A stretch of DNA of 40,158 bases, taken from contig NZ_WHPN01000373.1 in assembly GCF_009735685.1 (NCBI RefSeq), positions 1 through 40,158 of the forward strand, given 5' to 3'. The notes below the pieces were generated by a model that did not search any database, was not told where the DNA came from, and saw only the letters and a program-made list of their open reading frames with translations. Shown in pieces: positions 24,250-33,754 of this stretch. The DNA is from Streptomyces lycii. Its GTDB lineage: Bacteria > Actinomycetota > Actinomycetes > Streptomycetales > Streptomycetaceae. The translations under genes and the position numbers were made by a program. The number at the start of each line of letters is the position of its first letter. Position 1 is the stretch's first letter.

Positions 24250-24320
24250 ACCGGTCCGGCGCCGGTCCGGGTCCGGTCCGGGTCCGGGTCCTGGCCGGGT
24301 CCGGTCCGGGTCCGGTGCCG
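24250..24320 (+). repeat. GGTCCG microsatellite
   Basis: About ten copies of the hexamer GGTCCG or GGTCCGGGTCCG variants follow one another in the divergent promoter region of the GlxA-type and SCO6745-family genes. Confidence 0.75.
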
Positions 24321-24346
24321 TCTTCCCGCGATTCATTACCGGCAGG

Positions 24347-24352
24347 TAGCGT
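24347..24352 (+). promoter_or_regulatory. Candidate -10 element of a leaderless SCO6745-family transcript
   Basis: TAGCGT, then 6 nt, then ATG. TTCCCG 18 nt upstream could be the -35. Confidence 0.5.
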
Positions 24353-24358
24353 GCCCGC

Positions 24359-25228
24359 ATGACGACCGATTCCCTCCCCGAGCGGGCCGGCCGGCGCTGC
24401 CACAACGCCGTGAACCCGCTGCACTCCGCGCTCTACTTCTCCCCCGAGTTCACCCGGGACTTCGCGGAGGCCGGCCTCGACGGCTTCGCCCCGGCCTACT
24501 TCGCCGCCCGGTCCGCGCCCATGGGCGCGGTCGGCCCGGGCACGGTCACGGCCACGTTCTACGTCTTCAAGCACGAACTGATCGCCCGGCACGTGCCCGG
24601 GGTGTGGGAGAAGGCCTCGCCGCGGGACGTGCTCGGCATACGGCTGCGGGCCGTGGACCGCATGCTCCGGCGGCTGCTCGGCGACGCGGCCGTCGAGTCA
24701 CCGGAGATGGCGGAGGCCGCCGCCCTCGCGCAGCGGGCGGCGGAGGCGTGCGGCCGCCACTCCCGCCCGCTCTACGCCTCGCAGGCCGACCTGCCGGTGC
24801 CCGGCGAACCGCACCTCGCCTTCTGGCACGCGGCGACCCTGCTCCGCGAACACCGCGGCGACGGCCACGTCTCCGTACTCGCGGACGCCGAACTCGACCC
24901 GCTGGAAGCGCTGGTCAGCCACAGTGCCAGCGGTAAGGGCATGACCCCGAAGTGGATGCTGCAGACCCGCGGCTGGACCGAGGACGAGTGGCACGCGGCG
25001 CAGGACCGGCTGCGGGCACGCGGGCTGCTGGACGCGGACGGCGAGCTGACCGAGGCCGGCACGGAGCTGCGCAAGCGGCTGGAGACGGAGACGGACCGGC
25101 TCGACCGGGCCCCGTACGAGCACCTCGGGGCGGCCGGGGTCCAGCGGCTGACGGAGCTGGCGGGCGGCTGGGCCATGACGGCGTTCGAGGCCGGGGCGTT
25201 CCCGTCCGACCTCTTCGGCAAGGGCTGA
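24359..25228 (+). CDS. SCO6745 family protein
   Basis: A 289-residue soluble protein of the actinobacterial SCO6745 family, whose biochemical function I do not know. [13 protein letters not shown] near residue 19 and [16 protein letters not shown] near the end are features of the family. The C-terminal part (about 190-270) reads like a winged-helix region ([36 protein letters not shown]), as in MarR-like proteins. There are no TM helices or signal peptide. The start is the ATG six bases after TAGCGT; there is no ribosome site, which fits leaderless translation. Divergent from the GlxA-type regulator. Downstream is a repeat-rich gap. Confidence 0.9.
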   Translation: MTTDSLPERAGRRCHNAVNPLHSALYFSPEFTRDFAEAGLDGFAPAYFAARSAPMGAVGPGTVTATFYVFKHELIARHVPGVWEKASPRDVLGIRLRAVDRMLRRLLGDAAVESPEMAEAAALAQRAAEACGRHSRPLYASQADLPVPGEPHLAFWHAATLLREHRGDGHVSVLADAELDPLEALVSHSASGKGMTPKWMLQTRGWTEDEWHAAQDRLRARGLLDADGELTEAGTELRKRLETETDRLDRAPYEHLGAAGVQRLTELAGGWAMTAFEAGAFPSDLFGKG

Positions 25229-25558
25229 CCGGCCCGGCTCCGCCGGGGTCGCGGCGCCGGATCCCGCCGGACGGCGAGGCCGGGCGCCGAGGGCGGGTGC
25301 CGCCGTTGTCACGGGCCGGGCCCCGGTGTGACGGGCCGGGCCCCGCTCCGGACGCAGCGGGCGCCCGGGGCGGTCCGGCGCGGGACGGTGCGGCCCGGGG
25401 CGGGACAGTGCGGTCCGGCGCGGGGCAGTGCGGCCCGGGGCGGGACGACCGCGGATGTTTGCGCGGGCGGTGGGCGGCAAACCGATGCGCACGGCCGGTC
25501 GGCCGGCGGGCCCACGGCCCGCCCCGCCGCCGGCGACGCAACTGCTCAGGAGGTACTC
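25229..25558. other. Repeat-rich intergenic region before the LPFR small protein gene
   Basis: It contains two copies of a 20-bp unit around 25314-25353, four copies of another 20-bp unit (25370-25449), and an inverted repeat GTTTGC-N14-GCAAAC (25457-25482) that could be an operator or hairpin for the small gene. No ORF with normal codon use. Confidence 0.5.
25370..25449 (+). repeat. 20-bp tandem repeat, four copies
   Basis: Units alternate between two forms, GCGGTCCGGCGCGGGACGGT and GCGGCCCGGGGCGGGACAGT, giving an A-B-A-B order. Confidence 0.85.
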
Positions 25559-25684
25559 GTGTTCCGTGCCATCGCAGACGCTCTCCGCGCGGTCGGCGGA
25601 GCCCTCGCCACCGTCGTGTCGCTGCCCTTCCGGCTCGTCGCCAAGCTGTTCGGCGGCGCCTCCCGGAGCACCCGCCGGGTCTGA
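25559..25684 (+). CDS. LPFR motif small protein
   Basis: A 41-residue protein starting at GTG, with a perfect AGGAGG 6 nt upstream. It is amphipathic ([20 protein letters not shown]), followed by the motif [12 protein letters not shown] and a basic Arg-rich end. The LPFR motif defines a family of small proteins of unknown function found in Streptomyces-like actinobacteria. The helix plus basic tail suggests membrane or nucleic-acid association; this is inference only. It lies 182 bp before tex on the same strand. Confidence 0.82.
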   Translation: MFRAIADALRAVGGALATVVSLPFRLVAKLFGGASRSTRRV

Positions 25685-25866
25685 CGCGCCCTCCGGCCCG
25701 CCGGGCCCGGCCCGGCGGTGGGGCGCGGCCCCGCCGGCCGGTGCCCTGCCCGCCGGTGTCCTGCCCGCCGGTGTCCGCCCGGGGGTGTCCGCCTGTCGGC
25801 GGAACGCCTGTCGGTGCGGCCTGCCACAATGCAGGCTCCAGCACGACGACAAGGCGGAACGGAATC

Positions 25867-28320
25867 GTGACGACGTCGATTGAGGGCAGGATCGCCGAGG
25901 AGCTCGGCGTACGGGAGCGGCAGGTGAAGGCGGCCGTCGAGCTGCTCGACGGCGGTTCGACCGTCCCGTTCATCGCGCGCTACCGCAAGGAAGCGACCGA
26001 GATGCTCGACGACGCGCAGCTGCGCGCCCTCGAGGAGCGGCTGCGCTATCTGCGGGAGCTGGAGGAGCGGCGGACCTCCGTCCTGGAGTCCGTCCGGGCC
26101 CAGGGCAAGCTCGATGCCGAGCTGGAGGCCCGGATCCGGGCGGCCGACTCCAAGGCGCGCCTGGAGGACATCTATCTGCCCTTCAAGCCCAAGCGGCGGA
26201 CGAAGGCCCAGATCGCCCGGGAGGCCGGACTGGAGCCGCTGGCCGACGGCCTGCTGGCCGACCCCTCGGTCGAGCCGCAGGCCGCGGCGGCGGCCTTCGT
26301 CGATCCGGAGAAGGGCGTCGCCGACGCGGCAGCCGCCCTGGAGGGCGCCCGCGCCGTCCTGACCGAGCGCATCGGCGAGGATGCCGACCTCATCGGCGAG
26401 CTGCGCGAGCGCATGTGGAGCCGGGGCCGGCTGACCGCGAAGGTCCGCGAGGGCAAGGAGGAGGCGGGCGCCAAGTTCGCCGACTACTTCGACTTCTCCG
26501 AGGGCTTCACGGAGCTGCCGTCGCACCGGGTGCTGGCCGCGTTCCGGGGCGAGAAGGAAGAGGTTCTCGACCTGGTCCTGGACCCCGGCGAGCCGGACGC
26601 CCCCGGCTCGGGCCCCACCCCGTACGAGAGTTCGATCGCGCACCGCTTCGGCATCGCGGACCGCGGCCGCCCGGGCGACAAGTGGCTCGCGGACACCGTC
26701 CGCTGGGCCTGGCGCACCCGGGTGCTGGTCCATCTCGGCATCGATCTGCGGCTGCGGCTGCGGCAGGCCGCCGAGGACGACGCGGTGCGCGTCTTCGCCG
26801 CGAATCTGCGCGACCTGCTGCTGGCCGCACCGGCGGGCACCCGCGCGACGATGGGTCTCGACCCCGGCTTCCGCACGGGTGTCAAGGTCGCCGTCGTCGA
26901 CGCCACGGGCAAGGTCGCCGCGACCGAGACCGTCTACCCGCACGTCCCGCAGCAGAAGTGGGACGCGTCGCTGGCGACGCTCGCCCGGCTGGCCCGGGAG
27001 CACGACGTCGAGCTGATCGCCATCGGCAACGGCACCGCCTCGCGCGAGACCGACAAGCTCGCGGCGGACCTCATCGCCCGCGAGCCGGGGCTGAAGCTGA
27101 CGAAGGTGATGGTCTCCGAGGCCGGCGCCTCGGTGTACTCCGCCTCCGCCTTCGCCTCCCAGGAGCTGCCGGAGCTGGACGTGTCGCTGCGCGGCGCCGT
27201 CTCCATCGCCCGCCGCCTCCAGGACCCGCTGGCCGAGCTGGTGAAGATCGACCCCAAGTCCATCGGGGTCGGCCAGTACCAGCACGACCTCTCCGAGGTG
27301 AAGCTGTCGCGTTCGCTCGACGCGGTCGTCGAGGACTGCGTGAACGGCGTCGGCGTGGACGTCAACACCGCCTCCGCGCCACTGCTGAGCCGGGTCTCCG
27401 GCATCGGCTCCGGGCTCGCGGAGAACATCGTCGCGCACCGCGACGCGAACGGCCCGTTCCGCAGCCGGAAGGCCCTCAAGGAGGTCTCCCGGCTCGGCCC
27501 CAAGGCGTACGAGCAGTGCGCGGGCTTCCTGCGCATCCGTGACGGCGAGGACCCGCTGGACGCGTCGAGCGTGCACCCGGAGGCGTATCCGGTGGTGCGG
27601 CGGATGACGGCCGCGGCCGGCACCGACACGCTCATCGGCAACACTGCGGTGCTGCGCAAGCTGCGGCCGGAGGAGTTCACGGACGCATCGTTCGGCCTGC
27701 CGACCGTCACCGACATCCTCAAGGAGCTGGAGAAGCCGGGCCGCGACCCGCGGCCGGCGTTCCGGACCGCCGCCTTCAAGGAGGGCGTGGAGAAGATCGG
27801 CGACCTGACGCCCGGCATGCTGCTGGAGGGCGTCGTCACCAACGTGGCGGCGTTCGGGGCGTTCGTGGACGTCGGGGTGCACCAGGACGGTCTGGTCCAT
27901 GTCTCCGCGATGTCGAAGAACTTCGTGAAGGACCCGCGGGACGTGGTGAAGCCGGGGGACATCGTCCGGGTGAAGGTGCTGGACGTCGACGTGCCGCGGA
28001 AGCGGATCTCCCTGACGCTGCGGCTGGACGACGAGATCACGCCGTCCGGCGAGGACGGGGGCGGCTCCCGGGGAGCGCGGCGCTCGGCGCAGCCGGTCCG
28101 GCAGGGCGGCGGCCGCGAGGGCGACCGGGACCGCAGGCAGGGCGACAGGGACGGGAAGCAGGGCGACAGGAACGGCAGGCAGGGCGGCGGCCGGGGCGGA
28201 TCCTCCGGAGGCGGCCGGGGCGGCCGGGGCGGCGGTCGCGACGCGGCTCCGGCGAACGGCGCCATGGCCGACGCGCTGCGCCGCGCGGGGCTGGCCGGGC
28301 CGGAGGGCCGCGGCCGCTGA
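25867..28320 (+). CDS. tex: Tex family RNA-binding transcription accessory protein
   Basis: An 817-residue Tex/Spt6-like protein that binds nucleic acid and acts with RNA polymerase. Order: Tex N-terminal helical domain (1 to about 190, [19 protein letters not shown]), a YqgF/RNase H-like domain beginning at [17 protein letters not shown] (about 328), helix-hairpin-helix region ([18 protein letters not shown], about 497-515), and an S1 RNA-binding domain ([19 protein letters not shown], about 650-720). The C-terminus is a Gly/Arg/Asp/Gln-rich tail of about 80 residues, which may bind RNA. GTG 25867 is chosen because the family starts with this short N-terminus; the frame is open well upstream. 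A terminator follows. Confidence 0.95.
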   Translation: MTTSIEGRIAEELGVRERQVKAAVELLDGGSTVPFIARYRKEATEMLDDAQLRALEERLRYLRELEERRTSVLESVRAQGKLDAELEARIRAADSKARLEDIYLPFKPKRRTKAQIAREAGLEPLADGLLADPSVEPQAAAAAFVDPEKGVADAAAALEGARAVLTERIGEDADLIGELRERMWSRGRLTAKVREGKEEAGAKFADYFDFSEGFTELPSHRVLAAFRGEKEEVLDLVLDPGEPDAPGSGPTPYESSIAHRFGIADRGRPGDKWLADTVRWAWRTRVLVHLGIDLRLRLRQAAEDDAVRVFAANLRDLLLAAPAGTRATMGLDPGFRTGVKVAVVDATGKVAATETVYPHVPQQKWDASLATLARLAREHDVELIAIGNGTASRETDKLAADLIAREPGLKLTKVMVSEAGASVYSASAFASQELPELDVSLRGAVSIARRLQDPLAELVKIDPKSIGVGQYQHDLSEVKLSRSLDAVVEDCVNGVGVDVNTASAPLLSRVSGIGSGLAENIVAHRDANGPFRSRKALKEVSRLGPKAYEQCAGFLRIRDGEDPLDASSVHPEAYPVVRRMTAAAGTDTLIGNTAVLRKLRPEEFTDASFGLPTVTDILKELEKPGRDPRPAFRTAAFKEGVEKIGDLTPGMLLEGVVTNVAAFGAFVDVGVHQDGLVHVSAMSKNFVKDPRDVVKPGDIVRVKVLDVDVPRKRISLTLRLDDEITPSGEDGGGSRGARRSAQPVRQGGGREGDRDRRQGDRDGKQGDRNGRQGGGRGGSSGGGRGGRGGGRDAAPANGAMADALRRAGLAGPEGRGR

Positions 28321-28326
28321 GGCGTC

Positions 28327-28346
28327 CCCCCGCTTCAGCGCGGGGG
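28327..28346 (+). terminator. Terminator hairpin after tex
   Basis: CCCCCGC and GCGGGGG pair around TTCAGC, 7 bp after the tex stop. Confidence 0.7.
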
Positions 28347-29154
28347 CCGATGTGCTCACGTTCACGGGACCGATGCGGCCGGCATCCGCGTACGCGCGTG
28401 TGCCGGCCGCATCCGCATCCGCGTTCGCGCGCGTGTGCCGCCCGCATCCGCGTGCACGCGCGGGTGCCAGCCGTATCCGGAATGCACGCGCCGGTGCCGG
28501 CCGCCCGGCATGCACCCCACAGCGCCCGGGCAGGTGTCCCGCGCGTACGGCGCGGACACCGGCCCCTGCCCGGACACCGGACAGGGGCGGGACGGCCGCG
28601 TCAGCACACCGCGGCTCCCGCGTCCGACAGCCGCCTCCGCACCCCCCGTCCGTGCACGCGTCGGTGCCTCCCGTCCTCCGGGCCCTCGCCCCGGCGCTGT
28701 CGGCCCCGCCCCCGTTGTTTTTTCGCGGTCCTGCAAGAGGACCGCTGGCCTCCGGGCCCGGACCACGACCCCGGCGCTCTCGGCCCCGGCCGCCACGCCA
28801 ATCCAGCTCGGGCCCGGACCACGCCCCCGGCACACTCGGGCCCCGGCCGCCACCCCGGTGCAACTCGGACCCGGACCGCCACCCCGATGCAAACTCGGGC
28901 CCGGACCACGGCCCGAGCCCACTCCCCCCACCCCCGGCCCGGCGCCTCCGCACGCCCCCGGCCCGGTGCCTCCGCACGCCCCCCGGCCCGGTGCCTCCGC
29001 GCGCCGCGCCCCGGTCCAAGCTCTCGCCCCGGGCACTCAGGCATTCGGGCATTCGGGCACTCGGACACCCGGGCCCGAGCCGCCGTGTCGGCGCGCTCCC
29101 GCCGGGGCCGTCGCCTCCGCGCACCCTGGGTCCGCCCGTCCGCCACCGGGGACT
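28347..29154. repeat. 800-bp repeat-rich non-coding region
   Basis: The left part has GCATCCGC/CGCGTGTGCCG-type repeats (28375-28510). The middle has units of about 57 bp built on CGGGCCCGGACCAC (28755-28920). Next come three copies of a 24-25-bp unit starting GGCCCGGTGCCTCCGC (28935-29015), then 8-bp GGCATTCG-type repeats (29033-29070). A T6 run and an 8-bp hairpin (GCGGTCCT-GCAAG-AGGACCGC, 28725-28745) interrupt it. Long open frames exist on both strands, but all are repeat-derived and show no known domain. Confidence 0.75.
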
Positions 29155-29160
29155 TAGCGT
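29155..29160 (+). promoter_or_regulatory. Candidate -10 element of a leaderless EamA transcript
   Basis: TAGCGT, then GGAGTC, then ATG, the same arrangement as at 24347. Confidence 0.5.
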
Positions 29161-29166
29161 GGAGTC

Positions 29167-30084
29167 ATGCCTGAAACTGTCGACACCACTGTCACCCCGG
29201 AGCCCGCCGCGCGGACGGTGGCCAAGGGCAGAGCCGGTGCCGCCGCCCTGGTCGTCGCCAGTGCGCTGTCCCTCCAGTTCGGCGCGGCCGTGGCCGCGCT
29301 GCTGTTCCCGCGGGCCGGTGCTCTGGGCGTGGTGACGCTGCGGCTGACGCTGGCCGCGCTGGTGCTGATGGTGGTGTGCCGCCCCCGGCTGCGCGGCCAC
29401 AGCCGGGCGGACTGGGGCCTGGTGGTGGCGTTCGGGCTGGCGCTCGGCGGCATGAACACCCTCTTCTACCAGGCGATCGAACGGATCCCGCTGGGCGCCG
29501 CCGTCACCCTGGAGGTGCTGGGGCCGCTGGTGCTGTCGGTGGTGGCGTCCCGGCGCGCCGCCGCCTGGCTGTGGGCCGCCCTGGCCCTCGGCGGGGTGCT
29601 GCTGCTCGGCCGGGGCGGTTTCGACGAGCTGAACGCCGCGGGAGTCGCGTACGCACTCGGGGCGGCGGCGATGTGGGCCGCGTACATCCTGCTGTCCGCG
29701 CGCACGGGCCGCCGCTTCCCGAGGACGGACGGCCTCGCCCTGGCCCTGGTTGTCGCGGCGGCCATGACACTGCCGCTGGGTGTGCTGAGCGCCGGTCCGG
29801 CCCTGCTGGATCCGGTGACGCTGGGTCTGGGCGCGGTGGTCGCCCTGATGTCGTCCGTGCTGCCGTACAGCCTCGAACTGGCCTCGCTGCGCCGGCTGCC
29901 CGCCGCGACGTTCGCGGTGCTGATGAGCCTGGAGCCGGCCGTCGCCGCGCTGGCGGGGCTCCTCGTGCTCGGCCAGCCGCTGTCGCTCGTCGCGGCGGCC
30001 GCCATCCTGCTGGTCGTCGCGGCCAGCATCGGTGCCGTGCTGACCCCGCCGGTACGGCGCACCCCGCCGGTCACCGCTCCGTGA
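29167..30084 (+). CDS. EamA/RhaT (DMT superfamily) transporter
   Basis: A 305-residue membrane protein with about ten TM helices arranged as two EamA repeats. AGALGVVTLRLTLAALVLMV and GMNTLFYQAIERIPLGAAVT in the first half, and SVLPYSLELASLRRLPAATF in the second, match the RhtA/YdcZ-like metabolite exporters. Substrate unknown; relatives export amino acids such as threonine or homoserine. The ATG lies 6 nt after TAGCGT. It converges with the ABC-F gene, 6 bp between stops. Confidence 0.93.
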   Translation: MPETVDTTVTPEPAARTVAKGRAGAAALVVASALSLQFGAAVAALLFPRAGALGVVTLRLTLAALVLMVVCRPRLRGHSRADWGLVVAFGLALGGMNTLFYQAIERIPLGAAVTLEVLGPLVLSVVASRRAAAWLWAALALGGVLLLGRGGFDELNAAGVAYALGAAAMWAAYILLSARTGRRFPRTDGLALALVVAAAMTLPLGVLSAGPALLDPVTLGLGAVVALMSSVLPYSLELASLRRLPAATFAVLMSLEPAVAALAGLLVLGQPLSLVAAAAILLVVAASIGAVLTPPVRRTPPVTAP

Positions 30085-30090
30085 CCGCGC

Positions 30091-31737
30091 TCACAGCTCC
30101 GCGACGCGCCCGCCGTCGACCGTGAGCCGCCGGTTGACCTGCACCGCGTCGAGCATCCTGCGGTCGTGCGTCACCAGCAGCAGCGTGCCGTTGTAGGAGG
30201 CGAGGGCCGCCTCGAGCTGTTCGATGGCGGGCAGGTCGAGATGGTTGGTCGGCTCGTCCAGGACCAGCAGGTTGACGCCCTTGCCCTGGAGCAGCGCGAG
30301 GGCCGCCCGGGTCCGCTCCCCCGGCGAGAGGGTGGTCGCGGGACGCAGGACGTGGTCGGCGCCGAGCCCGAACTTCGCGAGCAGCGTCCGGGCCTCCGCG
30401 GGGTCCATCTCCGGCGCGGCGGCGCGGAAGGTCTCCAGCAGCGGGTCGGGGCTCTCCCGCGCGAAGAGCCGGCCGCGGGCCTGGTCGACCTCGCCGACGA
30501 CGACGCCCGGTCCGAGGGCGCTGTGCCCGGCGTCCAGCGGCAGCCGGCCGAGCAGCGCCGCGAGGAGGGTGGTCTTGCCGGAGCCGTTGGCGCCCGTGAC
30601 GGCCACCCGGTCGGCCCAGTCGATCTGGAGGTCGACGGGGCCGAAGCGGAAGCCGCCGCGCCGGGCCTCGGCCGCGCGCAGGGTCGCCACGACCGCGCCG
30701 GAACGGGGCGCGGCGGCGATCTCCATCCGCAGCTCCCACTCCTTGCGGGGCTCCTCCACGACGTCCAGCCGCTCGATGAGCCGTTCCGTCTGACGGGCCT
30801 TCGCCGCCTGCTTCTCGGTGGCCTCGACCCGGGCGTTGCGGCCGATCTTGTCGTTGTCGCTCATCTTGCGGCGCGCGTTGCGGACGCCCTTCTCCATCCA
30901 GTTGCGCTGGGTTCGGGCGCGCGCCTCCAGCCCGGCGCGCTGGCCGGCGTACTCCTCGTACGCCTCCCGGGCGCGGCGGCGGGCGGTCTCCCGTTCCTCC
31001 AGATAGGCGGTGTAACCACCGCCGTAGAGCCGGATCTGCTGCTGGACCAGGTCGAGTTCGAGGACCTTGGTGACGGTGCGGGCCAGGAACTCCCGGTCGT
31101 GGCTGACGACGACGGTGCCCGCCCGCAGGCCGGAGACGAAGGTCTCCAGCCGTCCGAGGCCGTCCAGGTCGAGGTCGTTGGTCGGCTCGTCGAGCAGGAA
31201 GATGTCGTAGCGGCTGAGCAGCAGTGACGCCAGTCCCGCGCGGGCGGCCTGGCCTCCGGAGAGGGTGGTCATGGGCTGGTCGGGGCCGATGCCGAGGCCG
31301 AGGGACGCGGTCACGCTCTCGGCACGCTCGTCGAGGTCGGCGGCGCCGAGGGAGAGCCAGCGTTCCAGGGCGTCGGCGTAGGCGTCGTCGGCGCCGGGAA
31401 GGCCGTCGGCGAGGGCCTGGGCGGCGGTGTCCAGCACGGTCTGCGCGTCGGTCACCCCGGTGCGGCGGGCGAGGAAGCCGCGCACCGTCTCGCCGGGGCG
31501 GCGCTCCGGTTCCTGCGGGAGATGGCCGACGGTCGCGGTGGGCGGGCTGAGCCGTACCTGCCCCTCCTCGGCGGTGTCGAGACCGGCGAGGAGCCGCAGC
31601 AGGGTGGACTTGCCCGCGCCGTTGACGCCGACCAGGCCGATCACGTCTCCCGGGGCGACGACGAGGTCGAGCCCGGAGAAGAGGGCGCGCTCACCGTGGC
31701 CGGCGGCGAGGTTCTTGGCGACGAGGGTGGCGTTCAT
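30091..31737 (-). CDS. ABC-F family ATP-binding protein
   Basis: A 548-residue soluble protein with two ATP-binding cassettes and no membrane domain, as in ribosome-associated ABC-F proteins that modulate translation or protect against antibiotics. Domain 1: Walker A GVNGAGKST (37-45), LSGGQAARAGL, Walker B IFLLDEPTNDLDLDG. The linker (about 225-315) is basic and helical (RNARRKMSDNDKIGRNAR). Domain 2: GANGSGKTT, the divergent signature LSPGERTRAAL, and LLVLDEPTNHLD. The Arg/Lys-rich linker is the part that would reach the tRNA site. ATG 31737 follows a good -10 (TAGAAT, 31748-31753) by 10 nt, so the leader is only a few bases; there is no long attenuator leader as in inducible resistance ABC-F genes. 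A housekeeping role is more likely. Confidence 0.94.
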   Translation of the reverse strand: MNATLVAKNLAAGHGERALFSGLDLVVAPGDVIGLVGVNGAGKSTLLRLLAGLDTAEEGQVRLSPPTATVGHLPQEPERRPGETVRGFLARRTGVTDAQTVLDTAAQALADGLPGADDAYADALERWLSLGAADLDERAESVTASLGLGIGPDQPMTTLSGGQAARAGLASLLLSRYDIFLLDEPTNDLDLDGLGRLETFVSGLRAGTVVVSHDREFLARTVTKVLELDLVQQQIRLYGGGYTAYLEERETARRRAREAYEEYAGQRAGLEARARTQRNWMEKGVRNARRKMSDNDKIGRNARVEATEKQAAKARQTERLIERLDVVEEPRKEWELRMEIAAAPRSGAVVATLRAAEARRGGFRFGPVDLQIDWADRVAVTGANGSGKTTLLAALLGRLPLDAGHSALGPGVVVGEVDQARGRLFARESPDPLLETFRAAAPEMDPAEARTLLAKFGLGADHVLRPATTLSPGERTRAALALLQGKGVNLLVLDEPTNHLDLPAIEQLEAALASYNGTLLLVTHDRRMLDAVQVNRRLTVDGGRVAEL

Positions 31738-31747
31738 GAGACCGCTG

Positions 31748-31753
31748 ATTCTA
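31748..31753 (-). promoter_or_regulatory. Candidate -10 element of the ABC-F gene
   Basis: TAGAAT on the minus strand, 10 nt before the ATG; predicted leader of about 3-5 nt. Confidence 0.5.
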
Positions 31754-31822
31754 GGTGTCCGTACGCCGGGGCCCCAAGGTGTTTCCCACCGGGCGGCGGC
31801 GGGCGGGTGTCCGGGCCGCCGG

Positions 31823-31857
31823 ACGGCGGAGCGGCCCTGAACGGGGGCACCGCTCCG
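31823..31857. terminator. GC-rich hairpin between the BCCT and ABC-F genes
   Basis: GGCGGAGCGG pairs with CCGCTCCGCC over a 15-nt loop, a second hairpin about 65 bp beyond the BCCT terminator. Confidence 0.45.
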
Positions 31858-31900
31858 CCGCCCGGGCCGCCGGGCGGTGTGCGGGGTCCCGGACATGCCG

Positions 31901-31934
31901 CGGGGCGCGGTACGACGTTCCGCACCGCGCCCCG
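31901..31934 (-). terminator. Terminator hairpin after the BCCT gene
   Basis: CGGGGCGCGG pairs with CCGCGCCCCG (10 bp) around a 14-nt loop, 25 bp past the BCCT stop. Confidence 0.6.
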
Positions 31935-31958
31935 ACCGGGTGTGTCCGGCCTCTTCGG

Positions 31959-33734
31959 CTACTTCTTGCCGACCGGCTCGCCGGACGGGCTGCCGGCGGA
32001 GCCACCGCTGCCGTTGGACCCGTTCGAGCCGTCCGTCCCGTCCGTGCCGGGACCGATCCGGATCTCGAAGTCGCCGCCGTACTTCTCGTGGCCCGCGATG
32101 ACGGCCGTCTCGACGGCCTCCTCGCCCTTCTCGCCACGGACGATGAGCGGGTCGCGGCGCAGGTCGCGCATCATCGCCACACACATACCGATCATGACGA
32201 TCGTGAACGGCGCGGCCACGAGGATGGTCAGATTCTGGAGTCCGTCGAGAGCACTGCTCCCGCCGCCGCCGACCAGCAGCATGATGGCCGCGACGGCTCC
32301 GGTGACCACACCCCAGAAGACGACGACCGGGCGCGTCGGCTCGATCGACCCCTTCTGCGACAGGGTGCCCATGACGACGGACGCGGCGTCCGCGCCGGAC
32401 ACGAAGAAGATGCCGACGAGCACCATCACGAGCAGGCTCATCGCGGTCGCGATGGGGAACTCGCGCAGCACCCCGAAGAGCTGCCCCTCGGGGGTCGACT
32501 CGTCACCGAGCCGGCCCGCCTCCTGGAGGTGCATACCGGCACCGCCGAAGATCGCGAACCAGATCAGGCTGACGGTGCTGGGCACCAGGATCACGCCGCC
32601 GATGAACTGCCGGATGGTGCGTCCGCGGCTGATGCGGGCGATGAACATGCCGACGAACGGCGTCCAGGAGATCCACCAGGCCCAGTAGAAGACCGTCCAG
32701 CCGGACAGCCAGTCGGCGACGCCCTCACCACTGCTGGCCTCCGTACGGGCGGCCATCGTCGGCAGGTCGCCGATGAAGGAGCCGATGGACGTCGGCAGCA
32801 GGTCGAGGACCAGGATGGTCGGCCCGGCGATGAACACGAACAGCGCCAGGATCAGCGCCAGCACCATGTTGATGTTGGACAGCCACTGGATGCCCTTGGC
32901 CACACCGGACACGGCGGAGGCGATGAACGCCACGGTCAGGACGGCGATGATCGTGACGAGCAGACCGGTGCCGACCTTGCCCATCCAGCCCAGCTCGGTG
33001 ATGCCCGTGCCGATCTGGAGGGCGCCGATGCCGAGCGAGGCGGCGGAGCCGAAGAGGGTGGCGAAGATGGCCAGGATGTCGATGGCCTTGCCGACCCAGC
33101 CGTTGGCGTGCTTGCTCCCTATCAGCGGCTTGAAGACCGAGCTGATCAGCTGCTTGCGCCCGCGCCGGAAGGTGCTGTACGCGATGGCCAGACCCACGAC
33201 GGCGTAGATCGCCCAGGGGTGCAGCGTCCAGTGGAAGAGCGTGGTGGCCATGGCGGTTTCCATGGCCTGCGCGGCGTCGGCGGGGTCGGTGCCGGGCGGC
33301 GGGGTGGTGAAGTGCGACAGCGGCTCGCTGACACCGAAGAACATCAGCCCGATGCCCATGCCGGCGCTGAACATCATCGCGACCCAGGACACGGTGCGGA
33401 ACTCGGGCTGCTCGCCCTCGGTGCCCAGAGTGATCTTTCCGTAGCGGCTGACCGCCAGCCAGAGCGCGAAGACGACGAAGCCCGAGGCGGCCAGGACGAA
33501 GAACCAGCCGCCGTTGTGCATCAGCCCGCCGAGCATCGAACCGGACACCCGTTCGAGGGTGTCGGTCGCGAGAGCGCCCCAGACGACGAACGCCAGCGTG
33601 AAGCCGGCGGCGACACCGAAGACCACACGGTCGGTCCGCGGGCGGCTGGTGAGATGCGGGCTGCCCGGCAAGTCGGCGACCACGAGGTCGACCGGGTCGC
33701 CTCTGCCGCCGGTATTTTCTTGTTTCTCCGACAC
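31959..33734 (-). CDS. BCCT family glycine betaine/choline transporter
   Basis: A 591-residue secondary transporter with 12 TM helices that imports betaine, choline or carnitine, usually for osmoprotection. The substrate-site region YWAWWISWTPFVGMFIARISRG (Trp-rich, split here for reference to W-A-W-W and W-T-P) and GSAASLGIGALQIGTGI are characteristic. Both the N-terminal (about 50 residues) and C-terminal (about 70 residues) ends are cytoplasmic; the latter is rich in Gly, Ser and Asp at its end. The start GTG 33734 has AAAGG 8 nt upstream; the frame extends to 33800, but through a hairpin region. Hairpins flank both ends of the gene. Confidence 0.93.
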   Translation of the reverse strand: MSEKQENTGGRGDPVDLVVADLPGSPHLTSRPRTDRVVFGVAAGFTLAFVVWGALATDTLERVSGSMLGGLMHNGGWFFVLAASGFVVFALWLAVSRYGKITLGTEGEQPEFRTVSWVAMMFSAGMGIGLMFFGVSEPLSHFTTPPPGTDPADAAQAMETAMATTLFHWTLHPWAIYAVVGLAIAYSTFRRGRKQLISSVFKPLIGSKHANGWVGKAIDILAIFATLFGSAASLGIGALQIGTGITELGWMGKVGTGLLVTIIAVLTVAFIASAVSGVAKGIQWLSNINMVLALILALFVFIAGPTILVLDLLPTSIGSFIGDLPTMAARTEASSGEGVADWLSGWTVFYWAWWISWTPFVGMFIARISRGRTIRQFIGGVILVPSTVSLIWFAIFGGAGMHLQEAGRLGDESTPEGQLFGVLREFPIATAMSLLVMVLVGIFFVSGADAASVVMGTLSQKGSIEPTRPVVVFWGVVTGAVAAIMLLVGGGGSSALDGLQNLTILVAAPFTIVMIGMCVAMMRDLRRDPLIVRGEKGEEAVETAVIAGHEKYGGDFEIRIGPGTDGTDGSNGSNGSGGSAGSPSGEPVGKK

Positions 33735-33754
33735 GCGTAGACCTTTCGTTCCAG

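Noticed and set aside
28714..28745. Rho-independent terminator at the T6 run
   Set aside because: The T run precedes the hairpin on the plus strand and would be an A run after it on the minus strand, so the order is wrong for both directions.
28362..29036. Possible Pro/Gly/Ala-rich proteins in the tex-EamA gap
   Set aside because: Several overlapping frames on both strands are equally open and all translate the tandem repeats; none has a credible start or domain.
25546..29400. 1284-residue antisense open frame across tex
   Set aside because: It mirrors tex in a complementary frame and then runs through the repeat region; composition is Arg/Gly/Ala-rich with no domain. Typical of GC-rich antisense frames.
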